Shown in pieces: positions 47,143 to 57,215 of a stretch of DNA of 64,000 nucleotides. The position numbers and the translations under genes were made by a program. The first letter of the stretch is position 1. Every line of letters starts with the position of its first letter. The stretch covers positions 4,000,001-4,064,000 of the forward strand of contig CP051247.1 of NCBI GenBank assembly GCA_017795105.1, in the 5' to 3' direction. The notes under the pieces are model-generated. The model made no database searches. It saw nothing but the letters and a program-made list of their open reading frames with translations, and was not told where the DNA came from. This DNA comes from Planctomycetaceae bacterium. GTDB lineage: Bacteria > Planctomycetota > Planctomycetia > Planctomycetales > Planctomycetaceae.

Positions 47143-49889
47143 GCGGTTCTCGCGAACTGAGGCAGCATCGGCAGTTCTTTGTCGTTGGGAATGAGATACG
47201 GAATGGACTGCTGCTTGAGCTCGGCCAGATATTCCTCGATCGTCTTTTCTCGAACTGTCTCTGCGCTTCCTTCCTTGTCGAGGAAGACAAGACGAAGTTC
47301 GAACTGCTTCTCGAATTCCCAGAGCGGCTTCTTTGAACTTCCCTGGAGCCATTGAATGCGGGCCTGGATGGCGGTGGAAGGGATGGTGCGGTTGGTCGAA
47401 CGTTCGGTCAGGTCCTTCCCCTTCAAGTCGCGATAGTCGTAGTGCAGCTTGAGGGCAGCTCCCTCCTTGACGACGAAATCGAGTTCTTCGAGTTTCTCCG
47501 TCCACAGCTCTTCCAGCTGAGTCTGAATCTCATCTTTTGAGCCGGTGTGAACCGAGTCGACCGCGACTTCGATGGCGACTTCAGTTCCGGGGCCAAGCAG
47601 ATACTCCCCGGGCGATTCGAGCAGGGTTAGCGATTTCTGCAGCTTGTCGAGATCGAAAGGTTTCAACTGAAGTTGACGGCGATACTCATCGCTCTCAATC
47701 GAGAGCACACCTCGTGGCGTAAGGTGAAACGTGCGGTTGTTGTGCAGATTGACGAACTTGTCATCGGGAAAAGAGTTGACTGTCCAGAGAGTTTTCTGGC
47801 TGGCCAGATCGACGAGATACTTACCCGCCAGAAGGTATGCGCTTCCGTCCCAACTCCAGCGGAGGTTGTGGACGAAGTCTCGCTTGTCGAAGAAATCAGC
47901 TCCGGCAACCAGTTGATCCAGTTCGGCGTCAAAGTGGTGTTCCCAGAGCATGCTGCCGTCGTTCATGGAGAACGAGAAAATGCTGGTACGGTCGCCAGTC
48001 GCTTCGGCGACGATGGTGACTTCGGAACCGTCCGGCTTGAATGCGATTCCTTCCAGCGAGTAGCCTCGTCCGCGAAGCGACGACTTGGGGAACATCAACT
48101 GTCCGCCCCAGCGATTCTGTTCCCAGTCCCAGATATTGACCTGATTCGACGTCCACGATTCCCCGGCCAGGTACCGGCCTCCGGGGCTGGTTACTGTGGA
48201 GCCGAGCAATGCGAATCCTTCGACGGTCGCAGTCTGCACCGGTTCATGCCGATCGGCTTCGGTCGTCAGTTCAAACAGATAGACGTTGGATTCCTTATTG
48301 TCGATGTGCTGAAACACGACGACGTGCTCGTCGTCGACGAAGCAGACCTGATTGACCGGATCAATCGATTTGGTTTCGATCTCCGGGATGTGAAGTTGCG
48401 TGACAACCTTGGACCGATCGAAGTCCCAGACGTCGATCAGATTCGATTTAATTTGCCGGAACAGAAACCGCTTGCCGTTCGGGCTGAACTCGAAGTTCCG
48501 GGGCGAACTCGCCGTGCCGGCGAAAGTCTTCTCGGGCTTGCCCGTTTTCAAATCGAGGCGGACCGTGCCGGAGACCTCGATAATGCTGGGCGTCACGAAG
48601 ATATCCGATGAGTAGAGGTTCGGGACGATCACTTCATCGGTTCCGTTCGGAAGATCGATCGCGACCTTGCTGGCCATCGTCCAGGACGGAACTTCCGGCA
48701 ACGGATCGGGGCCGATCGTCCACTCAATCTCTTCCGGTTCGACAGGAACGGACGGCGTTGGCGGGGCTGGCTTAGAGGTGTCAGGTTCGTTTGCGGCGAC
48801 CGATTCGTCGGTCATTGAAGAGCTGCCGCTCATCGAGGAATCGTCAGCAGGCTCTACCGGAGTTGTCCCTTTGGCGAGAAGATTCGGGTCGGGCGTGGGG
48901 GGATTCTCGAGAGCTTCGTCCGGGGCGGTCGCTTCGTTTTGCGCGAGATTGCTGGCGGGTTTGTTGTCCCATTGTCCCTGCCAGTCCCGGTAAGCGGTGA
49001 GTATTTCGTCAGAGAAACTGACCGAGTCAAGGAAATGCTGGCGTTCCTCTTCCTGGGGGCGGTCGGCGGCTTCAACGAATGCCAGAGCATACAGAGCCGG
49101 CCCTGCCAGAAAGTAGTAGCCGTGTCCTCGGACCTTGCGGTTGTCGTGCGCGGCATCGGTTCCTTCGGTGACCGTGTGCAACGTGCGGATCCCATTGAAG
49201 TCGATGAACTCGTCGGAGATTCGCGTTCTGGTCAGTGGATTCTCCAGGAGATCGAGGAGAACTTGCCCTTTCAGCACATCGATACGAAACATCCGCTTCT
49301 GCCAGTCTTCGACTCCGGAAGCATCGATCGTGCCCGCGGAAACCGAGCAGCCGAAGTGCTTCGAGTCGGCATAGTATTGCTGGTGATCGACAAGCCCTTC
49401 CGGGAGTGGCTCGGCTTTCGATAGCGGGGCCCCCGGCATGTCGACGGTGATTGCTCCGTTGTTCAGCTCAAACTCCTGCCACGAAACACTCGCGGGAATG
49501 AGACGATCGACGATGTCGGTCCGATTCACCAGTTTCAAACCGACCGCGAGCACGAGCAGCAGAATGGTGCCAAGGCCGCCGACGATGGCTTTCTTGTGAG
49601 TGTCGTCCAATCCTCCGCCGGAAGAAGTTTTCTTTGGCGAAGTCGCCTTCCCTGAGGACCTCTTGCGGGCGGCGGGAGCGGGGGGGAGGTTACGTCCCTG
49701 ATCACTGGCGGCGGCATCGAGAGCGCCGAGGAAATTATCCTCATCGGCTCGTCGAGAACGAGACTTCGCTTTCGGTTTCGGAACCTGGAGGGGTTCGCCA
49801 CATCCTTTGCATTTGAATTTCCTGCCAGCGAATTCGTTTTTGACCGTGTGATCGTGAAAGCAATTCTCGCACGTAACCTGAATCGGCAT
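47136..49889 (-). CDS. Large zinc-ribbon membrane protein with propeller-like domain
   Basis: A 917-residue protein of unknown function. A zinc ribbon (CENCFHDH and CKGCGEPL, residues about 8-33) opens it, followed by a basic Ser/Lys linker and one membrane helix (GGLGTILLLVLAVGLKLV, about 101-118). A domain of about 190 residues precedes a Pro/Ser-rich linker. A long beta-strand-rich part (SPNGKRFLFR, GGRYLAGESW, WSWDGSAYLLAGKYL) resembles WD40-type propellers. ATG 49889 has AGG 7 bases upstream. Similar zinc-ribbon proteins are frequent in planctomycetes; the partner is unknown. Confidence 0.8.
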   Translation of the reverse strand: MPIQVTCENCFHDHTVKNEFAGRKFKCKGCGEPLQVPKPKAKSRSRRADEDNFLGALDAAASDQGRNLPPAPAARKRSSGKATSPKKTSSGGGLDDTHKKAIVGGLGTILLLVLAVGLKLVNRTDIVDRLIPASVSWQEFELNNGAITVDMPGAPLSKAEPLPEGLVDHQQYYADSKHFGCSVSAGTIDASGVEDWQKRMFRIDVLKGQVLLDLLENPLTRTRISDEFIDFNGIRTLHTVTEGTDAAHDNRKVRGHGYYFLAGPALYALAFVEAADRPQEEERQHFLDSVSFSDEILTAYRDWQGQWDNKPASNLAQNEATAPDEALENPPTPDPNLLAKGTTPVEPADDSSMSGSSSMTDESVAANEPDTSKPAPPTPSVPVEPEEIEWTIGPDPLPEVPSWTMASKVAIDLPNGTDEVIVPNLYSSDIFVTPSIIEVSGTVRLDLKTGKPEKTFAGTASSPRNFEFSPNGKRFLFRQIKSNLIDVWDFDRSKVVTQLHIPEIETKSIDPVNQVCFVDDEHVVVFQHIDNKESNVYLFELTTEADRHEPVQTATVEGFALLGSTVTSPGGRYLAGESWTSNQVNIWDWEQNRWGGQLMFPKSSLRGRGYSLEGIAFKPDGSEVTIVAEATGDRTSIFSFSMNDGSMLWEHHFDAELDQLVAGADFFDKRDFVHNLRWSWDGSAYLLAGKYLVDLASQKTLWTVNSFPDDKFVNLHNNRTFHLTPRGVLSIESDEYRRQLQLKPFDLDKLQKSLTLLESPGEYLLGPGTEVAIEVAVDSVHTGSKDEIQTQLEELWTEKLEELDFVVKEGAALKLHYDYRDLKGKDLTERSTNRTIPSTAIQARIQWLQGSSKKPLWEFEKQFELRLVFLDKEGSAETVREKTIEEYLAELKQQSIPYLIPNDKELPMLPQFARTAY

Positions 49890-50105
49890 GGCAGACCTGA
49901 CGCGGAAAGAGGGGGCAAACGAGGCGAATAAGCGGCACGAAAGAGACGTGCACAAAAGTCATCAGTGTACCCTCGGTATCAGGCCTCAGCAATTTTTGTC
50001 GTGGCTTTTTGCGAAGATCGCCAAAACTGCGATCTCAGCCTCTGGCCCGCGATTGGGAGCGTTTGGATCACAGTGTGTCCCAACGAGGCGACGCGGTCTT
50101 CAACG

Positions 50106-50143
50106 AAAAACGCTCCGTCCACCAGTCGTGAACGGAGCGTTTT
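50106..50143 (-). terminator. Intrinsic terminator after frr
   Basis: On the minus strand AACGCTCCGT and ACGGAGCGTT form a 10-bp stem with a 13-base loop, then TTTTT. It lies 22 bp after the frr stop codon. Confidence 0.85.
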
Positions 50144-50164
50144 GTGATTCGAGACGCAGTCGGA

Positions 50165-50725
50165 TTACTCGTCCATCACGTCCTTTTCCTTGGCGTCAGC
50201 CAGTTCATTGACCTGACCTTCGTACTTCTTGGTCAGCTTCTGAATTTCTTCCTTCACGTCATCCCGTTCGTCCTCGGACATCGTCTTGTCCTTTTCGGCC
50301 TGATCGGCATGCTTGTTGGCATCTCGGCGGATGTTCCGAATCGAAACGCGGGCTTCTTCGGCGAACTCCTTCACGCGGCTTACGAGCTGCTTACGTCGCT
50401 CGGTCGACAACGGTGGAATCGTCAGGCGGATCACTTTGCCATCGTTGTTGGGAGCCAGACCGACATCGCTGGCCTGAATGGCTTTGGCGATTTCGCCCAG
50501 AGCCGAGGCATCGAACGGACGAATCACGATCTGCTGCGGCTCAGGTACGCCGATGTTGGCGAGCTGCTTCAACGGAGTGGGGGAGCCGTAATAGTCGACG
50601 CGGATCGAATCGACCAGACCCGGGTTGGCCCGGCCGGTGCGGAGCCCTTTCAGCTGATCGGCAAGCACGCTTGCCGCTTTCTCCATACGCTCTTCGCAGT
50701 CGAGAAGAATTTCATCACGGTCCAT
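50165..50725 (-). CDS. frr: Ribosome recycling factor
   Basis: A 186-residue protein of the expected RRF length and pattern: LKGLRTGRANPGLVDSIRVD, YYGSPTPLKQLANI and the final QKLTKKYEGQVNELADAKEK helix. With EF-G it splits terminated ribosomes into subunits. It is last in the rpsB-tsf-pyrH-frr cluster, 116 bp after pyrH, and is closed by a strong terminator. Confidence 0.97.
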   Translation of the reverse strand: MDRDEILLDCEERMEKAASVLADQLKGLRTGRANPGLVDSIRVDYYGSPTPLKQLANIGVPEPQQIVIRPFDASALGEIAKAIQASDVGLAPNNDGKVIRLTIPPLSTERRKQLVSRVKEFAEEARVSIRNIRRDANKHADQAEKDKTMSEDERDDVKEEIQKLTKKYEGQVNELADAKEKDVMDE

Positions 50726-50841
50726 AACTGAGTCTCTTCTAATCCAGTGACAGTCAGCATCACTGACCGCCAGAACATGAATGCGGGGTCCACACGCTGC
50801 AGCTTAACGAATTTGGCCAAACTCTCGCCAGCGATCGTCGG

Positions 50842-51591
50842 TCAGCTTTCTTCGGCTTTCGAGTCGACGAGCGTTCCGACTCGAACTCCCTTCGCCGCAT
50901 TCACAATGTTCCCGGACTTCTGGAAATCAAACACCAGAATGGGAATATCGTGTTCCATGCAGTGATGAAACGCCTGAGCATCCATCACCTGCAGACGCTG
51001 GGAGATCACGTCGTTGAAGGAAATATGATTGTAGCGGAGGGCGTGCGGGTTCTTTTCCGGATCGTCGGAATAGACGCCGTCCACGCGAGTGGCCTTCATC
51101 AGGATATCGGCTTCGATCTCGCGGGCTCGCAGCGCGGCAGCCGTGTCGGTGGTGACATACGGGCTGCCGGTTCCGCCGGCCAGGATGACCACACGTCCCT
51201 TCTCAAGGTGTCGGACACAGCGTCGGCGGATGAACGGCTCGGCAACGCTGTCCATGCGGATGGCGGTCTGCAATCGGGTGGGGACACCGATGTGTTCCAG
51301 GGCGTCCTGAAGAGCCAGACCGTTGATGACCGTGGCCGTCATTCCCATGTAGTGAGCAGTCGCCGGCTTGATGGCACTGCTGCCTTCGGAGAACTGCTTG
51401 CCCCGCAGAATGTTGCCGCCGCCACAGACGATGGCCAGCTGGACGCCGCTATTGACGACATCGCGGATCTCTTCAGCGACCCGTGAGATCTCCGTCATGC
51501 TGATGCCGCCCTGGCGATTGCGACAGAAGCTGTCGCCGGAAATCTTGAGCAGAACGCGCTTGTAAACAAGATCAGACGAATCAGCAGACAT
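50842..51591 (-). CDS. pyrH: UMP kinase
   Basis: A 249-residue hexameric-type bacterial UMP kinase, converting UMP and ATP to UDP and ADP. Visible motifs are VLLKISGDSF at the N-terminus, CGGGNILRG, and GGTGSPYVTTDTAAALRA. The ATG at 51591 has GGGGGTG 5 bases upstream; the open frame before it is not conserved. It shares the translation cluster with tsf and frr but a terminator-like hairpin separates it from tsf. Confidence 0.96.
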   Translation of the reverse strand: MSADSSDLVYKRVLLKISGDSFCRNRQGGISMTEISRVAEEIRDVVNSGVQLAIVCGGGNILRGKQFSEGSSAIKPATAHYMGMTATVINGLALQDALEHIGVPTRLQTAIRMDSVAEPFIRRRCVRHLEKGRVVILAGGTGSPYVTTDTAAALRAREIEADILMKATRVDGVYSDDPEKNPHALRYNHISFNDVISQRLQVMDAQAFHHCMEHDIPILVFDFQKSGNIVNAAKGVRVGTLVDSKAEES

Positions 51592-51626
51592 CGTCACCCC
51601 CGGAGAGAAAAGATCGTATGGAAATG

Positions 51627-51663
51627 AAAACGGGCCGTCAGAAATGGTCTCTGATCGGCCCGT
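51627..51663 (-). terminator. Terminator-like hairpin between tsf and pyrH
   Basis: On the minus strand ACGGGCC-GA-TCAG pairs with CTGA-CGGCCCGT around a nine-base loop, followed by TTTTC. It lies in the 200-bp gap after tsf and could end or attenuate the rpsB-tsf message before pyrH. Confidence 0.6.
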
Positions 51664-51791
51664 GAGCGTATCACAATTCACAGTGCGGGTGAGGTTCAAG
51701 ACGAGTGCCGAAGGCTCCGCTTTGGCTTCGTTTCAGCAGGCTCGTCTGACCAGGCACCGGCAAGGCCAGTGCCACCCGGCAATCGTACTGC

Positions 51792-52625
51792 CTAGCCGAT
51801 GACGCGGGTATCGAACCCTTTGGCCTTCAGCTTCTTCTCAGCCAGAATCTGGCCGACAGTCTTGGTTTCGTCTTTAGCGAAGGACTGAGCTTCCAGGACA
51901 CCCTGTTCCTGATAGAAGACCTTCATGCGGCCATCGACGATCTTGGAAACGATGTTTTCCGGCTTTCCGGTTGCCAGCGCTTCCTGAGTCAGACGATCGC
52001 GTTCGGCTTTCACCGCCTCGTCGGAAACTTCGTCGGTCGTGGCGTAGGTCGGACGCAGAGCCGTGACGTGCATGGCGACATCGCGGAGGATTTCCTGGTC
52101 AGCGGTTTCCCCTTCAGCCTGGAACAGCGTTCCCGATTTGCCATCGTGGTGAACGTAGTAGCCGACCGGTCCCTTGCGACGGGAGATGAAGGCCACGTCG
52201 AACTTCTCGCCAATCTTGTTGACCAGGTCGTCGAGGAGGTCCTGCAGAGTCTTGCCGCCCTGCCCCGGAGCTTCCTGAGACATCAGGTCGGCCGGAGTTT
52301 CGGCGCCCGGGCCGTTGAGGAGCTGTTCGACCATCAGTTCGCCGAGCTTCAGGAACCCTTCTGCCCCGGCGACGGGAGCCGTTTCGCACTGGAAATCGAC
52401 CAGAGCTGCTTCGCTGCCGTCGTCTTTCATGGCCACGAAGATACGTCCTTCGGTCGTGGCGTTCTCGGCTCGCTTGGCTTTGATCTTGGCGGTCTGCGAG
52501 GACAGGATCTCAATTGCCTTGTCTTCATCGCCGTTAGCTTCGACGAGAGCCTGCTTGCACCGCATCATCGGAAGGTCGGTACGTTCCCGCAGAGCACGAA
52601 CTGCGGCAGCCGTAATTTCGGCCAT
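51792..52625 (-). CDS. tsf: Elongation factor Ts
   Basis: A 277-residue EF-Ts, the nucleotide-exchange factor for EF-Tu. The N-terminal UBA-like domain (AAAVRALRERTDLPMMRCKQ) and the EANGDEDKAIEIL helix are diagnostic; two core domains follow. Of two nearby ATGs, 52625 fits the family start MAEIT and has AGGAG 9 bases upstream. It is downstream of rpsB on the same strand. Confidence 0.97.
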   Translation of the reverse strand: MAEITAAAVRALRERTDLPMMRCKQALVEANGDEDKAIEILSSQTAKIKAKRAENATTEGRIFVAMKDDGSEAALVDFQCETAPVAGAEGFLKLGELMVEQLLNGPGAETPADLMSQEAPGQGGKTLQDLLDDLVNKIGEKFDVAFISRRKGPVGYYVHHDGKSGTLFQAEGETADQEILRDVAMHVTALRPTYATTDEVSDEAVKAERDRLTQEALATGKPENIVSKIVDGRMKVFYQEQGVLEAQSFAKDETKTVGQILAEKKLKAKGFDTRVIG

Positions 52626-52806
52626 CTTTATCATCTCCTGTAAAAATTAGCGTCTCATTCGGGGAGGGATGACGCAGCGGGCCCGTACGCTCCACGCTGA
52701 ACTGTCTGCAGCGGGAATCCGGAATAATCCGGCCGGGACGACCGGCTCCCTCATCTGGCGGTCGCTGTAATCCCTGTCGGTCGGAATCTGGACCTGAAAA
52801 TCGGCT

Positions 52807-52828
52807 CCCCGGTTCACGGGAACCGGGG
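52807..52828 (-). terminator. Hairpin after rpsB
   Basis: CCCCGGTTC and GAACCGGGG form a perfect 9-bp stem around ACGG. On the minus strand only a weak ATTTTC follows, so it may be a partial terminator or an mRNA-stabilising hairpin between rpsB and tsf. Confidence 0.4.
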
Positions 52829-52845
52829 GACGATGCCATCTGGAA

Positions 52846-53598
52846 TCACTTCGAAATGCTGGGAACCGGCTTCATCGATTCTTCAGCAGGAATCTTGTCT
52901 TCTTTCTGCGGCTGATCACCCTTTCCGGCGATCACGGCGTTGGACAGGTGCGTGGCGATCAGGCGGATCGAACGCATGCTGTCGTCGTTGCCCGGAATCG
53001 GCAGGTCGACCAGATCGGGATCGGAATCGGTGTCGATCAGAGCGACAATTTTGATGCCCAGCAGGCGAGCTTCGTGAACCGCGTTGTGCTCTTTGGTCGG
53101 ATCGATGATGACGATCGCTTCCGGCAACCGGTTCATTTCCCGGATTCCGCCGAGGTTACGGTCGATCTTGCGGTACTCCCGCGTCAACTTCGACTGAGCC
53201 TTCTTCGAGAAGGAAGCCATTTCGCCCGATTCCCGCAACTGGTCCATCTCGTCCAGACGCTTAATGCGGTTCCGAATCGTGCGGAAGTTGGTCAGCATTC
53301 CGCCCAGCCAGCGTTCGCTGACGTACGGCATGCCACAAGCCTGAGCACATTCACGAATCGTGCCGGCGGCCTGACGCTTGGTTCCGACGAACAGGATCAG
53401 CGAGCCCTGCGAAGAGACCTTTTCCAGGTAACGCTGAGCCCGAATGAGGCCGCGAACCGTTTCCTTCAGGTCGATAATGTGAATCTTATTGCGGCGACCA
53501 TAGATATAGGGTCGCATCTTGGGGTTCCAGCGGCTGGCCGGGTGACCGAAGTGGACGCCAGCGTCCAGAATCTCTTTGACGTTGATCTCTGCCATCAT
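52846..53598 (-). CDS. rpsB: 30S ribosomal protein S2
   Basis: A 250-residue S2 with the family start EILDAGVHFGHPASRWNPKM and conserved later segments VGTKRQAAGTIRE, RWLGGMLTNFRTI and IVALIDTDSDPDLVD. It assembles late into the 30S subunit. Two adjacent ATGs lie at 53598 and 53595; GAGG 5 bases before the first favours it. It is first in the rpsB-tsf-pyrH-frr order common in bacteria. Confidence 0.97.
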   Translation of the reverse strand: MMAEINVKEILDAGVHFGHPASRWNPKMRPYIYGRRNKIHIIDLKETVRGLIRAQRYLEKVSSQGSLILFVGTKRQAAGTIRECAQACGMPYVSERWLGGMLTNFRTIRNRIKRLDEMDQLRESGEMASFSKKAQSKLTREYRKIDRNLGGIREMNRLPEAIVIIDPTKEHNAVHEARLLGIKIVALIDTDSDPDLVDLPIPGNDDSMRSIRLIATHLSNAVIAGKGDQPQKEDKIPAEESMKPVPSISK

Positions 53599-53713
53599 AC
53601 GTTCCTCAAATGGACCGAACCCGTCACACGCCTCCACAGGCGGCTTCGCGGTTTCATGAGCACCAATGCAAAAGAATGCTCAAACGGCCGGACAAGAAAA
53701 TGTTCAGCGGAAT

Positions 53714-53742
53714 AGGGTAGCGGGTCGGCCTCGAATGGTCAA
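53714..53742 (-). promoter_or_regulatory. Possible rpsB promoter
   Basis: On the minus strand TTGACC (53737-53742) and TACCCT (53714-53719) are 17 bp apart, about 115 bp before the rpsB start. The leader includes a small GC-rich hairpin (CGCCT/AGGCG), which could be an S2 autoregulatory site, but this is speculative. Confidence 0.35.
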
Positions 53743-54039
53743 CGACCGCCCGGCACCGCATACACAGGGTTCTCGGCGTTTTCCGGCGGATTCATGCGTT
53801 TTTCATCGCCGGGCGGCCGATTCTGGGTCAGAGATGGGTGCAGGTGAACACCGCTCGGTCCGAATTGAGGGGACGACTTTCAAGAAAACGATCATTGATG
53901 GTTGCTGGATGATTGACGGCTGTCACTCGAAACGTAGACTGGAGACGCAATTGACACTGAGTCTCAGTTGCAGCAACAGGTCAGCCAACCTCCGTCAGCC
54001 AGCCTAAGCATCCAGCCCTTAGCCAGATAGAGAGCGTCC

Positions 54040-55065
54040 ATGATCGATCCGACGGTATCCCGCCCGACCTCCACTCCCTCCAGTTCACTACGACGAAATG
54101 CCTTCACACTGATTGAATTGCTGGTGGTGATCGCCATCATCGCAATTCTGGTTGCTTTGCTCCTTCCAGCCGTTCAGCAGGCTCGTGAGGCGGCTCGGCG
54201 GTCTTCCTGCAAGAACAATCTCAAGCAGATCGGGCTCGCTCTCCATAATTACCTCGATACCTACACCAAACTTCCCCCCTCCTTCTGCCACGATGCGGCT
54301 GGAACCACGGGCGGACAGTGGTCGGTTCATGCCCGAATCCTTCCCTTTGTCGAGCAGGGTTCGCTGTTCGATGTCGCCGATTTCGAGACCGCTTACACAC
54401 CCGGCTCTCCTCCGGCCAACGTTCGCGTCGCGATCTATGTCTGCCCTTCGGATGTCAACGACAAGCCTCGTGGGACCGATTACTACCCGACTTCGTATGG
54501 TTACAGTGCCGGGCCATGGTTTGTCTGGGATAACAACACCCAGCAGAAGGGACCGGGTGCATTTGCCCCGAACAGCAGCTTCACCGACGCCTCCTTCACC
54601 GATGGCCTGAGCAATACGCTTGGCTTCGCGGAAGTGAAAGCCTTCACTCCGTACGTTCGCGACGGAGACGACATCAGCGGTCTGGGGAATAGCGTCTCCG
54701 GCGTTTCGGTCAGCACCATCAGTGGGTACACCAACGGGGACTTCAAAACCGACACCGGACATACCGAATGGGTCGATGGACGTGTCCACCAGACGGGCTT
54801 CACCACCACCTTCACGCCGAACACCAAAGTCGCGATCAGCGGCAGCGGCGGTTCGTCCGACGATGGCGACTTCACCAACTGCCGTGAGTCGAAGTCGTGC
54901 ACCCAGCCAACTTACGCGGCCGTGACTTCCCGCTCCTATCATCAGGGACTGGTGAACGCCATGCTCATGGACGGCAGCATTCGGGGCATCAGTGAGAACA
55001 TTCATCTCCCGACCTGGCAGAATCTCAGCATGCGGGACGATGGCAACGTGATCGGCGAGTTCTAA
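54040..55065 (+). CDS. DUF1559 prepilin-like protein
   Basis: A 341-residue protein typical of planctomycetes, which often encode many paralogues. It has a type IV pilin-like N-terminus (NAFTLIELLVVIAIIAILVA) with the cleavage/methylation motif and membrane helix, then QQAREAARRSSCKNNLKQIG, and the DUF1559 beta-rich head ending NAMLMDGSIRGISENI. The N-terminus suggests processing by a prepilin peptidase and assembly into pseudopili. The precise role is not known. A strong terminator follows. Confidence 0.95.
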   Translation: MIDPTVSRPTSTPSSSLRRNAFTLIELLVVIAIIAILVALLLPAVQQAREAARRSSCKNNLKQIGLALHNYLDTYTKLPPSFCHDAAGTTGGQWSVHARILPFVEQGSLFDVADFETAYTPGSPPANVRVAIYVCPSDVNDKPRGTDYYPTSYGYSAGPWFVWDNNTQQKGPGAFAPNSSFTDASFTDGLSNTLGFAEVKAFTPYVRDGDDISGLGNSVSGVSVSTISGYTNGDFKTDTGHTEWVDGRVHQTGFTTTFTPNTKVAISGSGGSSDDGDFTNCRESKSCTQPTYAAVTSRSYHQGLVNAMLMDGSIRGISENIHLPTWQNLSMRDDGNVIGEF

Positions 55066-55103
55066 ACTGTCGGATCTCTGCGGAATCGAAACCGCTAAAT
55101 TCA

Positions 55104-55136
55104 AAAGGCGACGCTCTTCGGAGTGTCGCCTTTTTT
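55104..55136 (+). terminator. Intrinsic terminator after DUF1559 gene
   Basis: AAGGCGACGCTC, a TTCG loop and GAGTGTCGCCTT form a stem with one mismatch, then six T. It lies 38 bp after the stop codon. Confidence 0.85.
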
Positions 55137-55285
55137 GGTGAGAACCTCTCAGGCTGCGCCGTTCCAGTCCCGGAATTCCGTTTACTGCCGTTCCGTTCCT
55201 GATTGACGAAATTAAAATGAAACCTGCATCACCGATGGAGAGGTATGCAGAAGTGTTAATTCCGTCATTCACAGGATCGATATCG

Positions 55286-57064
55286 ATGCGAGTTCCCGTT
55301 CTGGCTGCTGTACTGGCTGTTTTCTGCTGCTCCCCCCTCATGGCTGAGGATGGCGGAGAGCATCTGCTGCCGATTTCCACCGTGATTTACGCTGAAATCG
55401 ATCAGCCCGGCGATCTGATCCGCCGGCTCCGCGACGATCCCGCGGTCCCCGCCCTGGTCGAACAGCTCAAGCAGATCCCGGCGATTGGACAGGCTCTCGA
55501 AGAAGACGATTCGGTCAAAGCCCGCGAGGCGCTCGGTATCATCGAAGCTCAGCTCGGTCGCGAGTGGGAAGATGTGCTGACCGCTCTGGTCGAGAACGGC
55601 GTCACGTTCGGCTTCGATCCGCTCAGTCAGGGAGCCGTGCTTATTCTGCACGCCGAGAGCGAAGAGTCTCTCAACGAGATCGTCGACGGCCTGGTCGAAC
55701 TGGCCAATGCCGATGCCGAGAGCAAAGGTAAGAAAGCTCCGTTTCAGGAAGCCGAGTATCGTGACGCCCGCGTTTTTCGTGGTGACAAGTTCGCCTTCGG
55801 TATTGCCGCCGACCGGCTTGTGTTGACGAACAAGAGCGAGCTCGGCCGCCGAGTGATCGACGCGATCTACGAAACGCCGACCGAGAGTCTGGCTGTTCGT
55901 CCCAACTTTCAACAGGCTCGCGATGCGAGATCGGAAGAGTCGATTGGCTGGCTGTATGTCGATCTGGCGACGATTCGCTCGGCCAGTCCTGATGAAAAGC
56001 TGCTGCAGGGCAAAGCCGATGATCCGGGCGGAGAGATCATTCTGGGAGGTGTCCTCGAAGGGCTGAGCAAAGCTCCGTATCTGACGGCAGACATCATGCC
56101 GGGCCGCCGGTCCGTCTCGGCTTCATTTTCGATCCCGCTTGATCGCAGCAAGATCTCGGAAGAACGGGTCCACTACTTCGGTCCGGAAGGCAAAGGCCAG
56201 GCTGCGGCTCCGATTCATGTCCCCGGCAACATTCTGACGATCTCGACCTATCGCGATCTGGCGCTCATGCTGCAGCGAGCCGGTGATCTGTTCAACGAAA
56301 GTGCCAACGATGGACTCGCCAAAGCCGAGACCGGACTGTCGACACTCTTCGGCGGTCGGAGCTTCTCCGAAGACATTCTTGGAGCCTTCAGCCCGCGACT
56401 GCAACTTGTCGTCGCTCAGCAGTCGTACGATCGCCTCGATACGAAACCGTCGATTAAGCTTCCCGCTTTCGCGCTGGTCGCTGAGATGCGTGATCCGGAA
56501 GCGACCCGCGGGGCGTTCCGCCGCAACTTCATGAATGCGATCGGCTTCTTCAATATCGTCGGAGCAATGAAGGGGAATCCCCAGCTCGAACTCGACTTTG
56601 AAGACATCGACGACGGTGAGCTGATCAGCACACGGATCGTGACGCCGGCTGACAAGAAGGATCAGGAAGTGGTCCCTCTCACTTACAACTATGCTCCCGC
56701 GATGGGATTCAACGACCAGCTGATGGTGATCTCCTCCACCGGCGAACTGGCCCGACAGATTCTGACTCAGGTTTCCGAAGATGCCCGTGCCGAAACGTCG
56801 CCCGAGGCGGAAGCCACGGCGAATACCATTCTTCAGTTTTCCACCGACGGCATTTTTGAACTGCTGCTCGCCAACCGTGAGCATCTGATTGCCCAGAACA
56901 TGCTTAAGGAAGGGCATACGCGAGTCGAAGCCGAGACCGAGATCGATTCCGGCATCGAAATTGTCAAACTGTTCGACAAGGGACGTCTGGAACTCTCGTC
57001 GTCCGACGACACCCTCGATCTCGATATCAGCATCAGCTGGGACCGGATTCAAAAGGCGGAATAA
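55286..57064 (+). CDS. Secreted protein of unknown function
   Basis: A 592-residue protein with a signal peptide (VLAAVLAVFCCSPLMA) and no membrane helix after it, so probably periplasmic. The mature part looks repetitive in architecture, with strands such as VIYAEIDQPGDLIRRL, FAFGIAADRLVLTNK and LTISTYRDLALML. It resembles planctomycete proteins of DUF3352-like type, but that assignment is uncertain. The open frame begins at 55217; ATG 55286 is chosen because the signal peptide follows it. Confidence 0.7.
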   Translation: MRVPVLAAVLAVFCCSPLMAEDGGEHLLPISTVIYAEIDQPGDLIRRLRDDPAVPALVEQLKQIPAIGQALEEDDSVKAREALGIIEAQLGREWEDVLTALVENGVTFGFDPLSQGAVLILHAESEESLNEIVDGLVELANADAESKGKKAPFQEAEYRDARVFRGDKFAFGIAADRLVLTNKSELGRRVIDAIYETPTESLAVRPNFQQARDARSEESIGWLYVDLATIRSASPDEKLLQGKADDPGGEIILGGVLEGLSKAPYLTADIMPGRRSVSASFSIPLDRSKISEERVHYFGPEGKGQAAAPIHVPGNILTISTYRDLALMLQRAGDLFNESANDGLAKAETGLSTLFGGRSFSEDILGAFSPRLQLVVAQQSYDRLDTKPSIKLPAFALVAEMRDPEATRGAFRRNFMNAIGFFNIVGAMKGNPQLELDFEDIDDGELISTRIVTPADKKDQEVVPLTYNYAPAMGFNDQLMVISSTGELARQILTQVSEDARAETSPEAEATANTILQFSTDGIFELLLANREHLIAQNMLKEGHTRVEAETEIDSGIEIVKLFDKGRLELSSSDDTLDLDISISWDRIQKAE

Positions 57065-57215
57065 ACCACGCCGGGTCCCGTCATCGAGCAGTGGTCGCTG
57101 CCTCGGCAGCGATCGACGCTCTCCTTACGTCTTTGGTGATTCTCTCCCCCTGCAGGCAAACTCTGTTGCAGCGTGCACATGGCATGGCTGCGACGGAATG
57201 CGAGGTGCTGCCGTG

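Noticed and set aside
54088..55380. 430-codon open frame on the minus strand
   Set aside because: Antisense to the DUF1559 gene and its terminator.
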